Positions 30,393-42,579 are shown, numbered from the stretch's first letter. The stretch: DNA of 64,000 nt from Rhynchopus sp. YZ270_cl-10 (GCA_964035575.1 OZ037878.1:744001-808000), one strand, 5' to 3'. Translations and numbers: made by a program. The notes: generated by a model from the sequence alone, not told the origin.

Positions 30393-31710
30393 TTAAAAGA
30401 AAAGAACATGCTAATATTTTTAACGTATTTCTGGAACCAAAGAGAAGATCAACGGGATAGGCTGGTGAACAATTATATTAAAAGGGGGGGGGGGGGGGAG
30501 GGGGGTGGTGTGGGCAAGGGAGTGGGAAGGTGTTCATTGCACTACTAGGCGTGCTATTTTATTCCCCCCCTCTTTTCGGGGTGTCTCTTTTGAAAACCAT
30601 TCAGGTTTCCTCCCGGATTCGAATTGCACGAAGAAAAAAAAAGAAAGAAAGAAAAATGGATATAAAGCCAGCTGGGCTTTGTCGGCAATACTGTTGTGTA
30701 TGTTTATTGTTCTTTTGTTTGTTTTGCCTTTTTTCTTTGTGTTCACCCCAAAAGAATCGAAAAAAAGGGGAAGAGGGGGGGGAAGGATATACGGATACCA
30801 GAACAGTAGGATTTGTGGGTGACAAAAAAAAAAAAAAAACACACTGGGAGGGGAAGGGGAAGAGAGAAAAAAAATAGGGCAAGACCCCCTGACGAAAGGC
30901 GAGGGAATCGGGGAGGGGTGAATAAAAATATATATATAAAAAAAATGATGGATTGTGCCACTCTGTGACACACATCTCTGTTTTTTTTTTTGGGGGGGGG
31001 GATTGAAATAACAAAATAATAATAATGACCATCGCTTCTAACAGCGAGGACAAGGTCTGAGAGACGGAGGGACGGGAAGGGCGTTTCGGCTAATGCGCTC
31101 GTTGCTTGAGGAACCCTGTAGCATCCTAATACGTTGAGGCAAACACCCTCCCCGGAGGGGGTGAAAATAGGAATTGAATTGGGCGAGATGTCATGGAGAA
31201 AAGAAAAAAAAGACACCAGGCCTTTTGCTAACTTTGGGATTTTCCCCCTGAATGGCATGATGGTCAAAAAAAATAATTTCCTGGAAAAAAAGTACATTCC
31301 GAGCTTTCCCACCTGGTAAAAGCGGTCGTCGCGCGCTTCGCGCGCGCCTCCCTGCCAGCCACAGGGTGGAGAGGCGAAGGGTCAGTTTTGCAAGATAACA
31401 AAAACGGAATCTAATCCTTTATTAACGGTGCTTGGTCTTGCGCCTTACGTACACTAACCGTACAAAATCAATACGTCTGCCAGAAGCAGGGGCTGTTGCA
31501 ACGGTTGGGTCACTTTGAAATAACAATGGTCAAATTTTTGCAGCTTGGGTCAAGTTTCATTTCTGGCTGCAAAATGCAAGGGAATCCCCTTAGACATTGT
31601 AAAATGGCACCGTAGGCAGGAAGAAAATAGCGTACAGCGCGAGCGAAGCGAGCGGGAATTTTTTTTGAGGTATACCTCCGCGAGCGCAGCGAGCAGAAAA
31701 ATTTTAAGGT

Positions 31711-32140
31711 GCCATCACGCCATCACGCCATCATGCCATCATGCCATCATGCCATCATGCCATCATGCCATCATGCCATCATGCCATCATGCCATCATGC
31801 CATCATGCCATCATGCCATCATGCCATCATGCCATCATGCCATCATGCCATCATGCCATCATGCCATCATGCCATCATGCCATCATGCCATCATGCCATC
31901 ATGCCATCATGCCATCATGCCATCATGCCATCATGCCATCATGCCATCATGCCATCATGCCATCATGCCATCATGCCATCATGCCATCATGCCATCATGC
32001 CATCATGCCATCATGCCATCATGCCATCATGCCATCATGCCATCATGCCATCATGCCATCATGCCATCATGCCATCATGCCATCATGCCATCATGCCATC
32101 ATGCCATCATGCCATCATGCCATCATGCCATCATGCCATC
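31711..32140 (+). repeat. 8-bp satellite GCCATCAT, ~54 units
   Basis: 430 bp of the unit GCCATCAT; the first two units read GCCATCAC and the rest are uniform. Because 8 is not a multiple of 3, all frames encode an 8-residue period (MPSCHHAI). The inverted unit ATGATGGC recurs just downstream at 32197-32217 and 32246-32270, so a fold-back is possible. Confidence 0.97.
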
Positions 32141-32270
32141 TGGGGGGAAATCCCCAGGTGATGGAGAGCGAAAGCCCTGCCCCACCACCCCCCCGTGGCA
32201 TGATGGTGGCATGATGGGAAAAAAAATAAAAAACGCCCAAAAACGTGGCATGATGGCATGATGGTTAGCA

Positions 32271-33215
32271 AAAGGCCTGAAAAGACACCAGGACACAGTA
32301 CAAAAAAAAAAAAAAAGAAAACGAAATGCGACCACTGTTTTTTAATGGATCCCTCGATTTTTTAGAAGGTATCTTTCCCCCCCGTTCTCAAAATCACTTT
32401 CTGTTTTTCATGCCCTTCTACTCTAAGGGAAACCTTGACATACTGTACTGGTAACACATGCTGACCGTAAAAAAGGTCAAACTCCCCTAAAAACCCAGAA
32501 AAAGTCAAAACATTTTTACGGTCAGTATATGTTACCGGTACGGTAAATCACACATAGATATGACTCGTACACACCACAATGGACCATATACCCCATTGAA
32601 ATGACCCAATATTTGTATTTTTGTATAGTAAACACACGCGATGGGGAACATTAGCACTTCACAGGAATTACCCATAATTGACGTCAAAAAAAACACACGA
32701 CACTCCATTGCAAAGTTCTGTAGTACGTTGACTTTCGTTTTTTTTTTCTTCATTTTTTTTTGGGGGGAAATTTTTGACAGGGAAAAAGGGAAACAATAAA
32801 AAAACACTTGAGAACAGGGGGATTGAATAGGGGGGGGTGTTTATGAGATGAGAGAAACGTGACAATTTGACCAGGGGGGGAGTAGGGTTTATTTGAATAA
32901 GTGAAGTGGTTGAAGCAAGGTGAAATCAAACAGGAGGGTGGTGGTGGTGGTGGTGGTGGTGGTGGTGGGGATTGGGGGGACAGGGCGGGGGTAATGGCAT
33001 AATGTTTTTTTTGTAAGATGAACCTAAACCTTGCTGTGCTTAGTCACCGTAAAAATGAAAAGACCTCTATCCTCCTCTCCTTCCGCACGTCACGCATATC
33101 GAACAAAGGCAACATCGCCTATTCAAAAGAAGGAAGGAGCAGTTATTTCTTTTTTCAGGAAAAATAATTGACTGCGGCGAAAAAAAAATGCCTGATAGAC
33201 TGTCGTTTATTTGGT
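32271..33215. other. Gene desert, interval around element K1
   Basis: No gene. Contains the 101-bp element K1, a GTG microsatellite (about 32937-32968) and an alpha-type stem-loop at 33015-33047 with degenerate arms. Confidence 0.5.
32443..32543. mobile_element. Short palindromic MITE K1, TA-flanked
   Basis: 101 bp, almost a complete palindrome, ends CTGTACTGGTAAC and GTTACCGGTACGG, TA on both sides. K2 (33218-33314) is a diverged copy in the opposite orientation. Confidence 0.75.
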
Positions 33216-33217
33216 TA

Positions 33218-33314
33218 CCGTACCGGTAACATATACTGACCGTAAAAATGTTTGACCTTTTCCGGGTTTTTAGGGGAATTTTGACCTTTTTTACGGTATA
33301 TGTTACCGGTACGG
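33218..33314. mobile_element. Short palindromic MITE K2, TA-flanked
   Basis: 97 bp, ends CCGTACCGGTAAC and GTTACCGGTACGG, flanked by TA at 33216-33217 and 33315-33316. Its better palindrome suggests it is younger than K1. Confidence 0.8.
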
Positions 33315-33653
33315 TATGTTTATTTGTTTGTATGTTTGTTATACATTGTCAATTTGCGTCTCCCCTCGAAAATAGCTATTAGTAACGTGGGTATTACAGC
33401 AAATCCCCCAAAAAAAATGTAAAACAGAAACAAAGTGCTAGTTGCTGTTCTGTTCGGGTAGGAAGCTCTGTAGGTACATACTGGACAATGTCCCGCTCTT
33501 AAGGAACTGCCCACAACTGCTTTCGAACACACGCACATATTGTTATCCCTTTTTCCTTTTTCACTGTCGTTATCGTGCAGGAACACACTGTGGGAAAGAG
33601 AATACAAGAAAATCTCTAAGACGGGATTTGCCTGGGACAATTGAACAAAACAA

Positions 33654-34268
33654 CAGAGTCCTAGCTTGCCTGGGTCAGTGGGTCAAGCTGACCCAAGTGC
33701 CCGGGTCGCGACCCACGAAAAAAAAAAAAAAAGGGAATTAATTAATTTGGAAATTGGGAAATTCTGATTTTTTTCCCTCTTTGGGGGGCCCACCACCTTT
33801 TCTGGGGTAAGAAAAAAATATCGACAAAAAAATCCGGCACCGTCCAGGGCTGGGCCCAATTTTTTTTGCCTGCGGCGCCATTTTTCCTTTTTTGCTCCGC
33901 AAAAAAGGGTTCGTAGAGTGACTCTGTGGTGTAAAAAGCTACATTTTTACACCGTACCCTAATTTTTTTCGCCTGCGGCGCCATTTTATATATTTTGTGT
34001 TGGGTGATCTATGAACGGGGAGTGATTTTTATGGTTATAGTAGAGTTCCATTTAACGTTGTGAGCAACTCACTAGTCGTAGTGACCAAAATTTGTATCAG
34101 TCAAGAACTTGTCCATTTTTCTGAAATGACCCCACCACAGTGAGGGTAGAGCTCGGAAAACCCAAAAAAGCCAAGACAAGCCCCCCAAGGCCCAAAACCT
34201 CTGCTGACCCAAAAAAAAAATTCTGACCCAGATTTGGCATTTTTTTTCAAAACCAAGCTAGGACCCTG
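33654..34268. mobile_element. hAT-like non-autonomous element L
   Basis: Ends CAGAGTCCTAGCTTG and, inverted, CAGGGTCCTAGCTTG. A 7-bp direct repeat AAAACAA flanks both ends (an eighth base differs). Inside are an inverted R2 copy (33858-33985) and one R1 core (34100-34160). No transposase. Confidence 0.6.
33858..33985 (-). repeat. Dispersed repeat R2, copy 2
   Basis: Inverted relative to 6953-7083; the same GGCGCCGCAGGC borders and inner GTGTAAAAA/TTTTTACAC hairpin are visible. Confidence 0.75.
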
Positions 34269-34924
34269 AAAACAATCAAAAAAGAAAGAAAAAAAAACGC
34301 CACTTTTAAATTGTATCCACTCTAGAAAACACAGATGGGAGCATATGTTTCACAGCTTTGCCCAATTATTTTTTTAAAACCCACATGGGTAATGATGCCA
34401 CTCATCCATGGTTCAGTTTAACATTTATCACATCGAGGATGCACGGTAATATACCCCCCATGGCAGGGAATATACGGGAACAGGTTTAAAAAGAAGAAAA
34501 AAAAAATGTCTGACAGGCTAGTAATGAGGTCTGTACAAAGAAAGGAATGTATTGAACGGATAAATGGACGAGGCACATTTATCTTTTAAGCAAGGCTGCA
34601 CACAGCTTTTACTTTGTGTGACTTACATTGTGTTTAGGGTGGGCGAATTGACAAAATTAATTCGGGTTACATGACGCAGAGAAAACGCTGACGCATGACG
34701 CAGAGAAAAAGTTTTCAGAAAAAAAAAGTTTTCATCAGGAAAAACTGGTTTTTGGGTGACGGGGTAGAGATTCGTGACCCAAAACACAGTTTTTTGGCAT
34801 TTCCGGAATCCATCCAGAAAGTGGTGGGGTCAATCTCGAAAATTGGACAATTTTTTGACCACGTTTGAAAATATGAGCCCGGTCACTAATACGTGGTAAT
34901 ACGTGGGGCCCATTTTCGGCCAAA

Positions 34925-35400
34925 AAATGCTACTGAAAAATATTTTCTCCTGAAATTTTTTCAGCCCCAAAACATGCCGCGATTGGCATTTCCGGAATCT
35001 GTCCGCGCTGTGGTGGGGTCAATTTGCCAAATGGCCAAGTTCTTGGTTTTGGTGGAGTGTAAGGTGAAGGGGCCAAGGTAAATCCCACAACCCAGATTTT
35101 CTCTCCCTGATGCTGAAACATGAAAATGCGCAAAAACACCGGCATTTGCATTTTCGGAATCTGTCCGTTCTGCGGTGGGGTCAATTTGCCGAAATGGACG
35201 AGTTCTTGATTTTGGTCAAAACCCATAAGTGTAAGGTAAAGGGGTCCAAGTGTTTGCCTGTAGAAACACACGGTAGCTGAGGTTTTAGGGCCCCCCATGC
35301 GTGTACATTTCGCAAAAAACGCGGGCATTTTGTATTTTTAATTTTGTTCGAAAACACCGGAATTTGCATTTCCTGAATCCACCCGTTCTGTGGTGGGGTC
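34925..35400 (-). repeat. Dispersed repeat R1, copy 3 (inverted)
   Basis: Reverse-oriented R1 with at least two of its ~80-bp core motifs, more diverged than copies 1 and 2, inside element G. Confidence 0.7.
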
Positions 35401-35535
35401 AATTTGCCGAAGCCACCAAATTTAAAAACTAGAAATCACATGTGTTTTCTAGAATTTTTTGGTTTTTTGGTGGGGGAACCAAGAGAAAACTTTTTTTTCT
35501 GAAAACTTTTTTTTTTCCAGAATTCTGAAATCCAT

Positions 35536-35966
35536 GACCATGGATGTCCAAAGTACTTGAAGTACTTTTTTCGGATTTTTTATGGTACTTGAAGTACTTG
35601 ACCCCCTTTTTTTTTCCTCTCAAAATGACAGTCAAGTACTTGAAGATTGATCAAGTACTTGACAGAAATCAAGTACTTGATACCCTATTTTTTTTTTCTC
35701 GTACTTTTTTACTTTTTTACCCTCTGGCAGAGTCTGTCAAGTACTTGTTTTCGCAAAAAAACGTCAAGTACTTGATCAAGTACCCACTTTTTTTTGTACT
35801 TGATCAAGTACTTGACGTTTTTTTTGTGAAAAAAGTACTTGACAGAGGGAGAACAAGTAAAAAAGTACTAGAAAAAAAAATAGGGTGTCAAGTACTTGAA
35901 GTATCAAGTATTGGATTTTTTGGGGGATCAAGTACTTGATATACTTCAAGTACTTTGGACATCCAT
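35536..35966. mobile_element. Fold-back element H built from TCAAGTACTTGA palindromes
   Basis: Ends CATGGATGTCCAAAGTACTT, inverted at the right. The interior is filled with the perfect 12-mer palindrome TCAAGTACTTGA and shorter AAGTACTT forms on both arms. It is nested in element G. Confidence 0.75.
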
Positions 35967-36712
35967 GCATGACGCCAATAACCCGAATTCTTTTTGTCAA
36001 TTCGCCCACCCTTACTGTTTTATTTTTTTTTTTGCGTTTGACAAAAATAGCGGGCTAGATCAAGGTGTTCTTTTAAAAGGGTAAAAAAAGAAAGAAATTT
36101 CAGGAACGACATACAAAAAGGTGTTCTAGCAACTGCTCCAACACCTTTTTCAAGATTGCACACTTTTTTTTTAATACAAACCACTAAAATACTGTGGTTT
36201 CCTTCAATTCAAAAAAGACGAATTTTACTAGGTCAGGCTACGATGTAAGGATTGACAAGATTTGAGAGCTCTTTTTTCTCTCATCTTTGATATTTGCGAA
36301 AATATTTTTTTTTTTTCTCTTTTTAGCACTTGAGCGCGGCTCTGTGGGCTCTCTTTGTGTGTACCCACAAATACAGACATACCACCCTGCCATTTAAAAA
36401 AAAAACTGCACGGCAAGAAAGGAAGCAAAAAAAAGGGGAGAATCCCCTTCGCCCCCTTACGTTGATGCAGATAGAGACGAAGCAAAATAAAGAGAGAGAG
36501 AGAGAGAGAGAGTTTGCATAAAGTGAGATCTCAGACTGAGTCACCTTGAAGAGGGTGGTGGGGGGGGGGATGCAAATGCTGTCGTGTGTGGACGACAGTA
36601 TGAGAATCATCAATAGATTTGTTTAGATTGCCATCTAGAACCCAAAATGCTTTTGTTGGGACTGGACATCGTATGGTTGGTTTGTTGTTAGCGTTGTTTT
36701 TTTTTTACTTTT

Positions 36713-36770
36713 TTGAAAACTTGGTTGTATTAGTGTAGCCACCCGAGGATGAACTCCACTCTGCTAAACA
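36713..36770 (-). repeat. Stem-loop, family epsilon
   Basis: Shares AAAACTTGGTTGTATTAGTG with 38761-38810 and 44695-44747. In those copies arms TAGTG and CACTA enclose a ~20-nt loop; here the right arm is weaker. On the minus strand it ends ACCAAGTTTTC. Confidence 0.5.
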
Positions 36771-37315
36771 CACTTTTTTTGAGAGCTGCACCAGATGCAA
36801 TTGTAAACACCCGATACATCATTTTTTTTGATAAATTAGTTAGAACAGCGTAGTTAACGTGCCATCTCACACTTCTCGACTATTTTTTTTTGTCTTACGT
36901 AGACCACCTCTCTGCTTTTCTTTTTTTGGGATTTCCTTCCTTGCCATCACATAGACACAGTTTTAAACTTAAAAATAACACACTGAAAAAGATACAGCAC
37001 ACTTAACATTTGGGAACACAGCAAAGGAAAAAAAACCCACAAAAAAAGAGAGGGTGACTAGGATTGAGGTAAAAATGGAATGGGCAGGAATAAAAGGGAG
37101 GGGAGATGGGAGGCTGGGAGGCTTGGAAGGCCTTTAAGGTAAATGGGGATTGTTGGGAATCTCTTTGCCGGAGACCGGAGCTTAACCTAGCGTCAGCGCC
37201 TGAGGTGCTGCTGACGCAAAAAAAAAAACAACAACAAAATTATTGCTCTGTCTCTACACACAAAATAGACTGCAAAAGCAGCTGCACTAAAACCAACAGG
37301 GGGAGGGAAAAAGAA

Positions 37316-37346
37316 GATGACCCTAAGCCTCTCGTGCTTAGTCACT
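37316..37346 (-). repeat. Stem-loop, family alpha (type copy)
   Basis: Arms CTAAGC (37323-37328) and GCTTAG (37336-37341), loop CTCTCGT, followed by TCAC. The same order occurs at 30361, 39290 and 40829 with small arm changes. Confidence 0.65.
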
Positions 37347-37385
37347 TTGATGACATAAAAAAAATCAGGGAAAGGTTGCTAAAGG

Positions 37386-37418
37386 TGGTCCGAAGACTTG
37401 CTGTGCTTTCGTCACCGA
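37386..37418 (-). repeat. Stem-loop, family alpha, with compensated arms
   Basis: Same layout as the copy 45 bp to the left, but the arms read CGAAG and CTTTCG instead of CTAAG and CTTAG. Both arms changed together, so pairing is kept, and TCACC still follows. Confidence 0.5.
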
Positions 37419-39209
37419 TGTTTAAAATCTGAATAAACTTTGTCCGTACCCACAGCGGACACCTAAAAATACGTAAAGGTTGAGACTCTGTCAATGATAC
37501 TTCCACACCACATTTGCCAAAGGAATTGTTCCTATTGACCGAATAGTTAAGTTCAATTTTAGAAAATAAAAAATTGAGTTTTATGCGTCTTATCTGACGA
37601 GATGTTCCCGAAAAAAATGAAAACAGAAAATAGCAAATCTGGGATACGCCGTTTTCTCCAAGTTTTCTGGGACACCAAGATTGCGGTTTTTTTTTTTTTT
37701 GAATAGAGAGGAAAAACGATGGTGTATTTTTTGAATAAAATCGGTAGGCAAACCTGAGGCAAATATTGTTTTTTTTTTTTTTGAAGAAAGCAAAAGAAAA
37801 GGTGTGAAATTGATATAAAAAAAAAGAGAAAAAGAAGAAAGACAACTCGAAACACTTGCAAGACGAATGGGCTTCACTGGCAGTGGGTAAAGACTTGGTA
37901 CAAAAAAACAAAACAAAAAAAAAATGCACTTTAAACTCTAATAACAATAAGGGAGTGCCTGGGGACAAAAAAAAATCCCCACTGGGGAGTTTTTGACATT
38001 GCTGAGGACATGGTGGTCTCGCAAAAGAAATGACCTTTGCATATGAACACTTTCTCGAGCACCCAGGCAGCTTAGATTGAATGTTTGAATTATTAAAAAG
38101 CAGTACGATCTGAAAACACCCCCACTTTCGGGCTAAGAAAGATGGGAGGTGAGTTGATGCAAACCAAAAAAATGGACTTTGAAAAGAAGAACGGTTTGGA
38201 TGAACCGCGCTTTTTTTTTGTCACCTTTGCGAAAGAGAGTTGATAAAAAAGGCCACAAAAAGGACGGGAAAAATCTTGAAAGAACGACATATCTGGGAAG
38301 AAAAAAAAAGCACACTATTAAAACTAAGTACGCTTCAGGGCTGGCGGTGTAACACTCTGTTAAGCCACAGAGACAAGACACCAAGGATCTGCGTTTTAAA
38401 ATAATTATTTGAAAGGTGAACGGGCCCAGAGCACGCATCCACCTCCAAGGTACAGTACAATGATTTAAAGACAACCACTGGCAAAGCAATGCCGACAACG
38501 TCTCGTAGTATATCTCGTCCAAACCTCAAACAAAAATGAGAAATACCATTGGGAAGATCATCGTTCATCCAGAAAAACATACCAAAAACAACCGTTGATG
38601 CTTATTCCTTTTTTTTCCACGACACACTAAAAAAAAAAAATGCAAAATATACACAACGTGCAGTCGGCATGGTACTTTGATCCTACTACAGATCGTGAGT
38701 ATCTTCATTGATGCGGACAATCGAGGATGTACACCATTATAAGCTATTTTGTGTGTTCTTTGAAAACTTGGTTGTATTAGTGTAGCTACCTTAGAGTGCG
38801 ATCCACTATGTTTTTTTTTTTTTAGTTTTCGACAAAAACATCTGTTCAAAGCTGGGTTTAGTCCACAAAGTCGCCCGAAGGACAAATGAATTTCAAAGTT
38901 GCAAAGGCATAGATACATTTATTTTCTTGAAAAATGAGCGCAAAGCAATGTGATGAATTGCATACACACTGGGTTGGCGGCGTTACATGATGGAAATGGT
39001 CGTCAAACAAACAGGGGCAATGACACGGGTACATGATTTACTGATATTTTTTTTTTCCCCCACTTCAAGCAAAGACAGCCTCTGAAGAAAACCATCTTAC
39101 CTACAGAGACCTGACGACAGGAAGTGGTACAGTGATATTCTTCTTCTTCCCCCTTCCCGCTATCCTGATGAGGCTATATCACATCATACAGCTGCAAAAA
39201 CAAAAAAAA

Positions 39210-39265
39210 GTGAAGTTGATAGTGCAAACGCCTCCGGGGCATAGGCACTAACACTCTGTGGGTTG
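39210..39265 (-). repeat. Stem-loop, family beta
   Basis: Shares GTGAAGTTGATAGTGCAAAC with 29961-30000 and keeps the right arm GGCACT. It is followed by a degenerate B-box-like part. Confidence 0.6.
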
Positions 39266-39289
39266 CAAAAGAAAGAAGGGGAATTTTTG

Positions 39290-39323
39290 TAAGATAAACT
39301 TAAGCCTCTCGTGCTTAGTCACC
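39290..39323 (-). repeat. Stem-loop, family alpha
   Basis: Arms TAAGC/GCTTA, loop CTCTCGT, then TCACC, 25 bp from the beta copy to its left. Confidence 0.6.
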
Positions 39324-40828
39324 AAAAAAAGGAAGGGAAGTTTTTTGTAATCGGAATAAAGTTGATAATACTTTAGAAGTGAAAGTTGAAGGGTGAATTA
39401 CCTCTAACTAAACCCCGTGATTTATCGTATACAGTGATTTCATCCAAGAAGGGAATAAAAAAGACGACCGCTCTTTCCAAATTTCAAAATTAAATTAAAT
39501 TTGAATTTGATACCACAAAAACATAGCGAAATAACGAAAAAGAGAAAAATGGATCACAAAAACAAAAAACACGCACATCTTAAAATAGGCTGAATTACAG
39601 TTCTGGAAAACTGTATGCCCAGAAATAGAGCTGATATGGAGAGGGAGTGTTTTTTTTCTTGTATTGATAATCACCATCGTTCGGAAATGGGATTTTTTTT
39701 TTTTTTTTTTTTGAATGAATATTAAAAACAGCGAGATAACCTAAGGTTGACTTAAAGGGCAAGAGGGAAAAGAGGGAAATGACACCGCAACTTACCATAA
39801 CAAGGAAAACCCGGAAGCCTGTAGAAAAAAAAAAACACACACACAAAAAATTTGAACAATGCAGACCCCTTTGCTCCCAACAACCGATGTATTGTATCAC
39901 CTATCGCCAGATAAGGGTATATGCATCAAAAACGGACCCTCCTCCGATGCCTCGCTACAATCACATCGTTATTGTGATCTAAATAATTTTGTTTTTTTTT
40001 TCTCTTGGCTCGGTAGTTTCCATAGTGGCGAATCACCTTTTGTCCCTTTTTTGTCAAAAAAGAAAAGAAAAAAGAAAGAAAAAAAGAAACACAAAATGCT
40101 AACCCGAAAGGCAACCTAGGGAGGTTGATTTTACTGGGTTGGGTTTTTTTTTTTTGGTTTGAAATTTGAATTTTTGGGTAGTGTAGGTGCGAACCTTTTA
40201 CTAACCCCAAAAATCAGTTTTTTTTTTTCTTCTTTTCTCTTTTGGAGTAGCCTCCATTTCTTCCGTTTTTTGTATTCATTTACTTTTTTTTTTTTGGTGC
40301 ACCCAATCGGATGTCTACTCGAAAATTAGGAAAAACAAAATTGAAAAACAAAAGTTAATTTAGAAACGCATAAAAAAACAAAAAAAAATGTACAAAAGGG
40401 TTTATACGACTTAACAAAGTCTTCCCTTTTTTGGGAAATCCCTAAACCCCCCACTTTGAGCAAAAATAATACGATAACTCCCCTTGCTCTCCAACTAACG
40501 CTGTGATGTGACTGCCCTGTTGCTTTTGATACAGACACCCTTTTAGGGGCTTTTCTTTTTCTACTGATATCCCGTTTTCAGAAATATCGTTAAAAAAAAC
40601 ACCCCATGCAATTCCTTACAGTGTCTTTTACATAGGGTATAGATACCCCTTCTATCCACCCCCCCTCCAAATGCTGGCTGTTATTTTGTATATTTTTTTT
40701 TTGTGTATTTTTTTACCATACATCATCATCATTCTTCATCAAAAAAATGCACAAACATACTAACAACCAGGTCGCTCTCCACAGATAACTATTGGTAAGC
40801 GAAACGGGGGGGGAAAGGAAAAGTTTAT

Positions 40829-40861
40829 AAGATGATCCTAAGTCTCTCGTGCTTAGTCACC
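40829..40861 (-). repeat. Stem-loop, family alpha
   Basis: Arms CTAAG/CTTAG around TCTCTCGTG, then TCACC. Confidence 0.6.
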
Positions 40862-41092
40862 AAATAAAAGACACAATTTTTTTTTTCAAATAAAGAAGTA
40901 CGAAATGCACTGGTCTGTGGCTTCAATAACAGCTGTTGGGTCACACAACATCGTCCTGGGAGGAATGGGTAGAGCACGTATGTTGTTTCTTGTTGTTTGG
41001 AAGAGAGAAATAGGGTAGGAGAGGAAGGGAGAAATGGGAGGATAACAATGCAATCAGACCCGCAGGTTTAAAAAAATAAAATAAAAATAAAA

Positions 41093-41160
41093 GTGAAAGT
41101 TGATAGTCAATCTCAGGTACTGACACTCCGCGGGGTTATCGAACCCCCCCCTGGAGTGTT
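41093..41160 (-). repeat. B-box-like hairpin plus beta remnant
   Basis: Minus strand: ACACTCC, then GGGGTTCGATAACCCC, then GGAGTGT as an outer stem. The neighbouring beta hairpin has lost one arm. Confidence 0.55.
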
Positions 41161-41215
41161 GCTTTTGGAGTTGCTGACATATTTTGCCCCCTTTTTTGGA
41201 AGCATACCTGAATAT

Positions 41216-41850
41216 CAGGGTATTAGGGTGGTTAAAAAAACTGGTTTTGAAAACCAGTTTTTCCAAAAACTGGTTTTCAAAAAAAAAAAAAAAAACAGAG
41301 AAATCTGGAGGGAAAAAAAAAACCGACACTTTTCACCAGGCCTTTCTGTAAATGTCGTCCCCAGATTAGGGCGGACTCGATTTTTTTCTCCGCATTTTTT
41401 CCCCGCCTGGTAGAACCGTGGTTGAACCACGGGAGTGCCTTTGGGAAATGGCTGTTCCTTGATTATTTTTTTGCCTGCGGCGCCATTTTTCATTTTTTGC
41501 TCCGCAAAAAAGGGTTCGATGAGTGGCTCTGTGGTGTAAAAAGCTAGATTTTTACACCGTACCCTCAAAATTTTTCGCCTGCGCGCCATTTTATATTATT
41601 TTTTTGCCCCGCAAAAAAAATACAGTCCCTATGTTCCCAATGTCTACCCTGGGTCAGCAGCGCCAAAAAATATTTTGAAATCTGGATTCCTGGATAAGAC
41701 ACTGACCCCACCCCCGAAAAACCCGAAAAAGGTGACTGTGTCCGTCAACGGTGGAGGTTTTCGCCGGAAACACTAGTTTTCGCCACCCAGGAGAGAAAAC
41801 CAGAAAAACCAGTTTTTTCCGAAATTTTGGATTTTCACCCTAATACCCTG
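41216..41850. mobile_element. hAT-like non-autonomous element N
   Basis: Ends CAGGGTATTAGGGTG in inverted orientation and a perfect 8-bp target duplication CTGAATAT (41208-41215 and 41851-41858). Contains inverted R2 copy 3 (41467-41600) and an inner hairpin of ACTGGTTTT/AAAACCAGT. No transposase. Confidence 0.85.
41467..41600 (-). repeat. Dispersed repeat R2, copy 3
   Basis: Inverted relative to copy 1. Similarity extends left to 41401 through the CGTGGTTGAACCACG segment, so R2 is about 200 bp. Confidence 0.75.
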
Positions 41851-42548
41851 CTGAATATGCGACCTATAAAAAAAAAGGCTCTGTTTGTCAGATAAACCGA
41901 AAACCTCAGAGTGTTCAGTCACTTTGGGAGGGGGTGAAAGGGGGTGAAAGTTTTGATAGTGCAAAAAAACAAAAAACAAAAACGTGACGCAGGTTTCCAT
42001 CAAAGAAAATAATATAAATCACACATATTTTTATGGCAATGAGCAATGGCTGGGGTAGTGAGAAGGGGCAGAGGGGAGAGGAAGTGTGGGAAAGGAAAAA
42101 AAAAAAACCAAACATACATTGGCATTGTTACTGTAGACTGATTGGGTTTTTACCTCTTTTTTTTGGGGGATATGGGCGCTGAACACAGACACACCACCCC
42201 CCTCAAATGAGAGTGAAAACTCAACAGCGTTTTGCAAAAAAAAAAAAAAACTCAACCCTGGTTTGAGACCCCCTGGAGTAGGCTCGATACATATTTTTTT
42301 TTTCAGATTTTTGACTAACTACCTAGATATTAGCTTTAGTGGCGTGCTCCCACATCCTACCGGCACCACAGCAATGTCGAAACCGAGTTTCCTGCAAGTT
42401 TATGTCGACCTTGCGCTTCTTTGCTACCCCCATGGATAGCATTCCGTTTTGCCACTGGTAGTTGTTGTGGGGTTGTGGTTTTGGAGGGGGAGGGAAAACC
42501 GCCCTCGGCTTCTTCAGGTGTATGATGTGTAGAGAAACATCATATCTG

Positions 42549-42579
<31 letters not shown>

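Larger units (their letters stand above)
29422..31710. other. Gene desert, left part, with stem-loops
   Basis: No gene. T-rich then A-rich low-complexity sequence with many short stem-loops: 29737-29772, 29810-29836, 29847-29882, 29961-30000, 30181-30214, 30300-30335, 30361-30392. A GC hairpin GCGCGC/TTCG/CGCGCGC lies near 31333, similar in style to the one at 5673. Confidence 0.5.
34637..36011. mobile_element. PIF/Harbinger-like non-autonomous element G
   Basis: Terminal inverted repeats of ~33 bp starting GGGTGGGCGAATTGACAAAA, flanked by TTA (34634-34636 and 36012-36014). Contains an inverted R1 copy and an inner fold-back (35536-35966). Its ends begin GGGT like the element at 462. No transposase. 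Confidence 0.8.
36015..41092. other. Gene desert, central part
   Basis: No gene found on either strand; all frames are short and low in complexity. It holds the hairpin families: alpha at 37316-37346, 37386-37418, 39290-39323 and 40829-40861; beta at 39210-39265; epsilon at 36713-36770 and 38761-38810; and an AG dinucleotide run near 36490-36511. Confidence 0.5.

Noticed and set aside
30534-31312. Several overlapping minus-strand frames rich in F, S and P
   Set aside because: They follow T-rich and C-rich low-complexity DNA and show no codon bias like that of the real genes.
31711-32140. Possible CRISPR array
   Set aside because: There are no spacers; units are contiguous and identical.
31545-32261. 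Long open frames across the GCCATCAT array
   Set aside because: An 8-bp unit without a stop keeps every plus frame open; the product is a pure repeat with no flanking domain.
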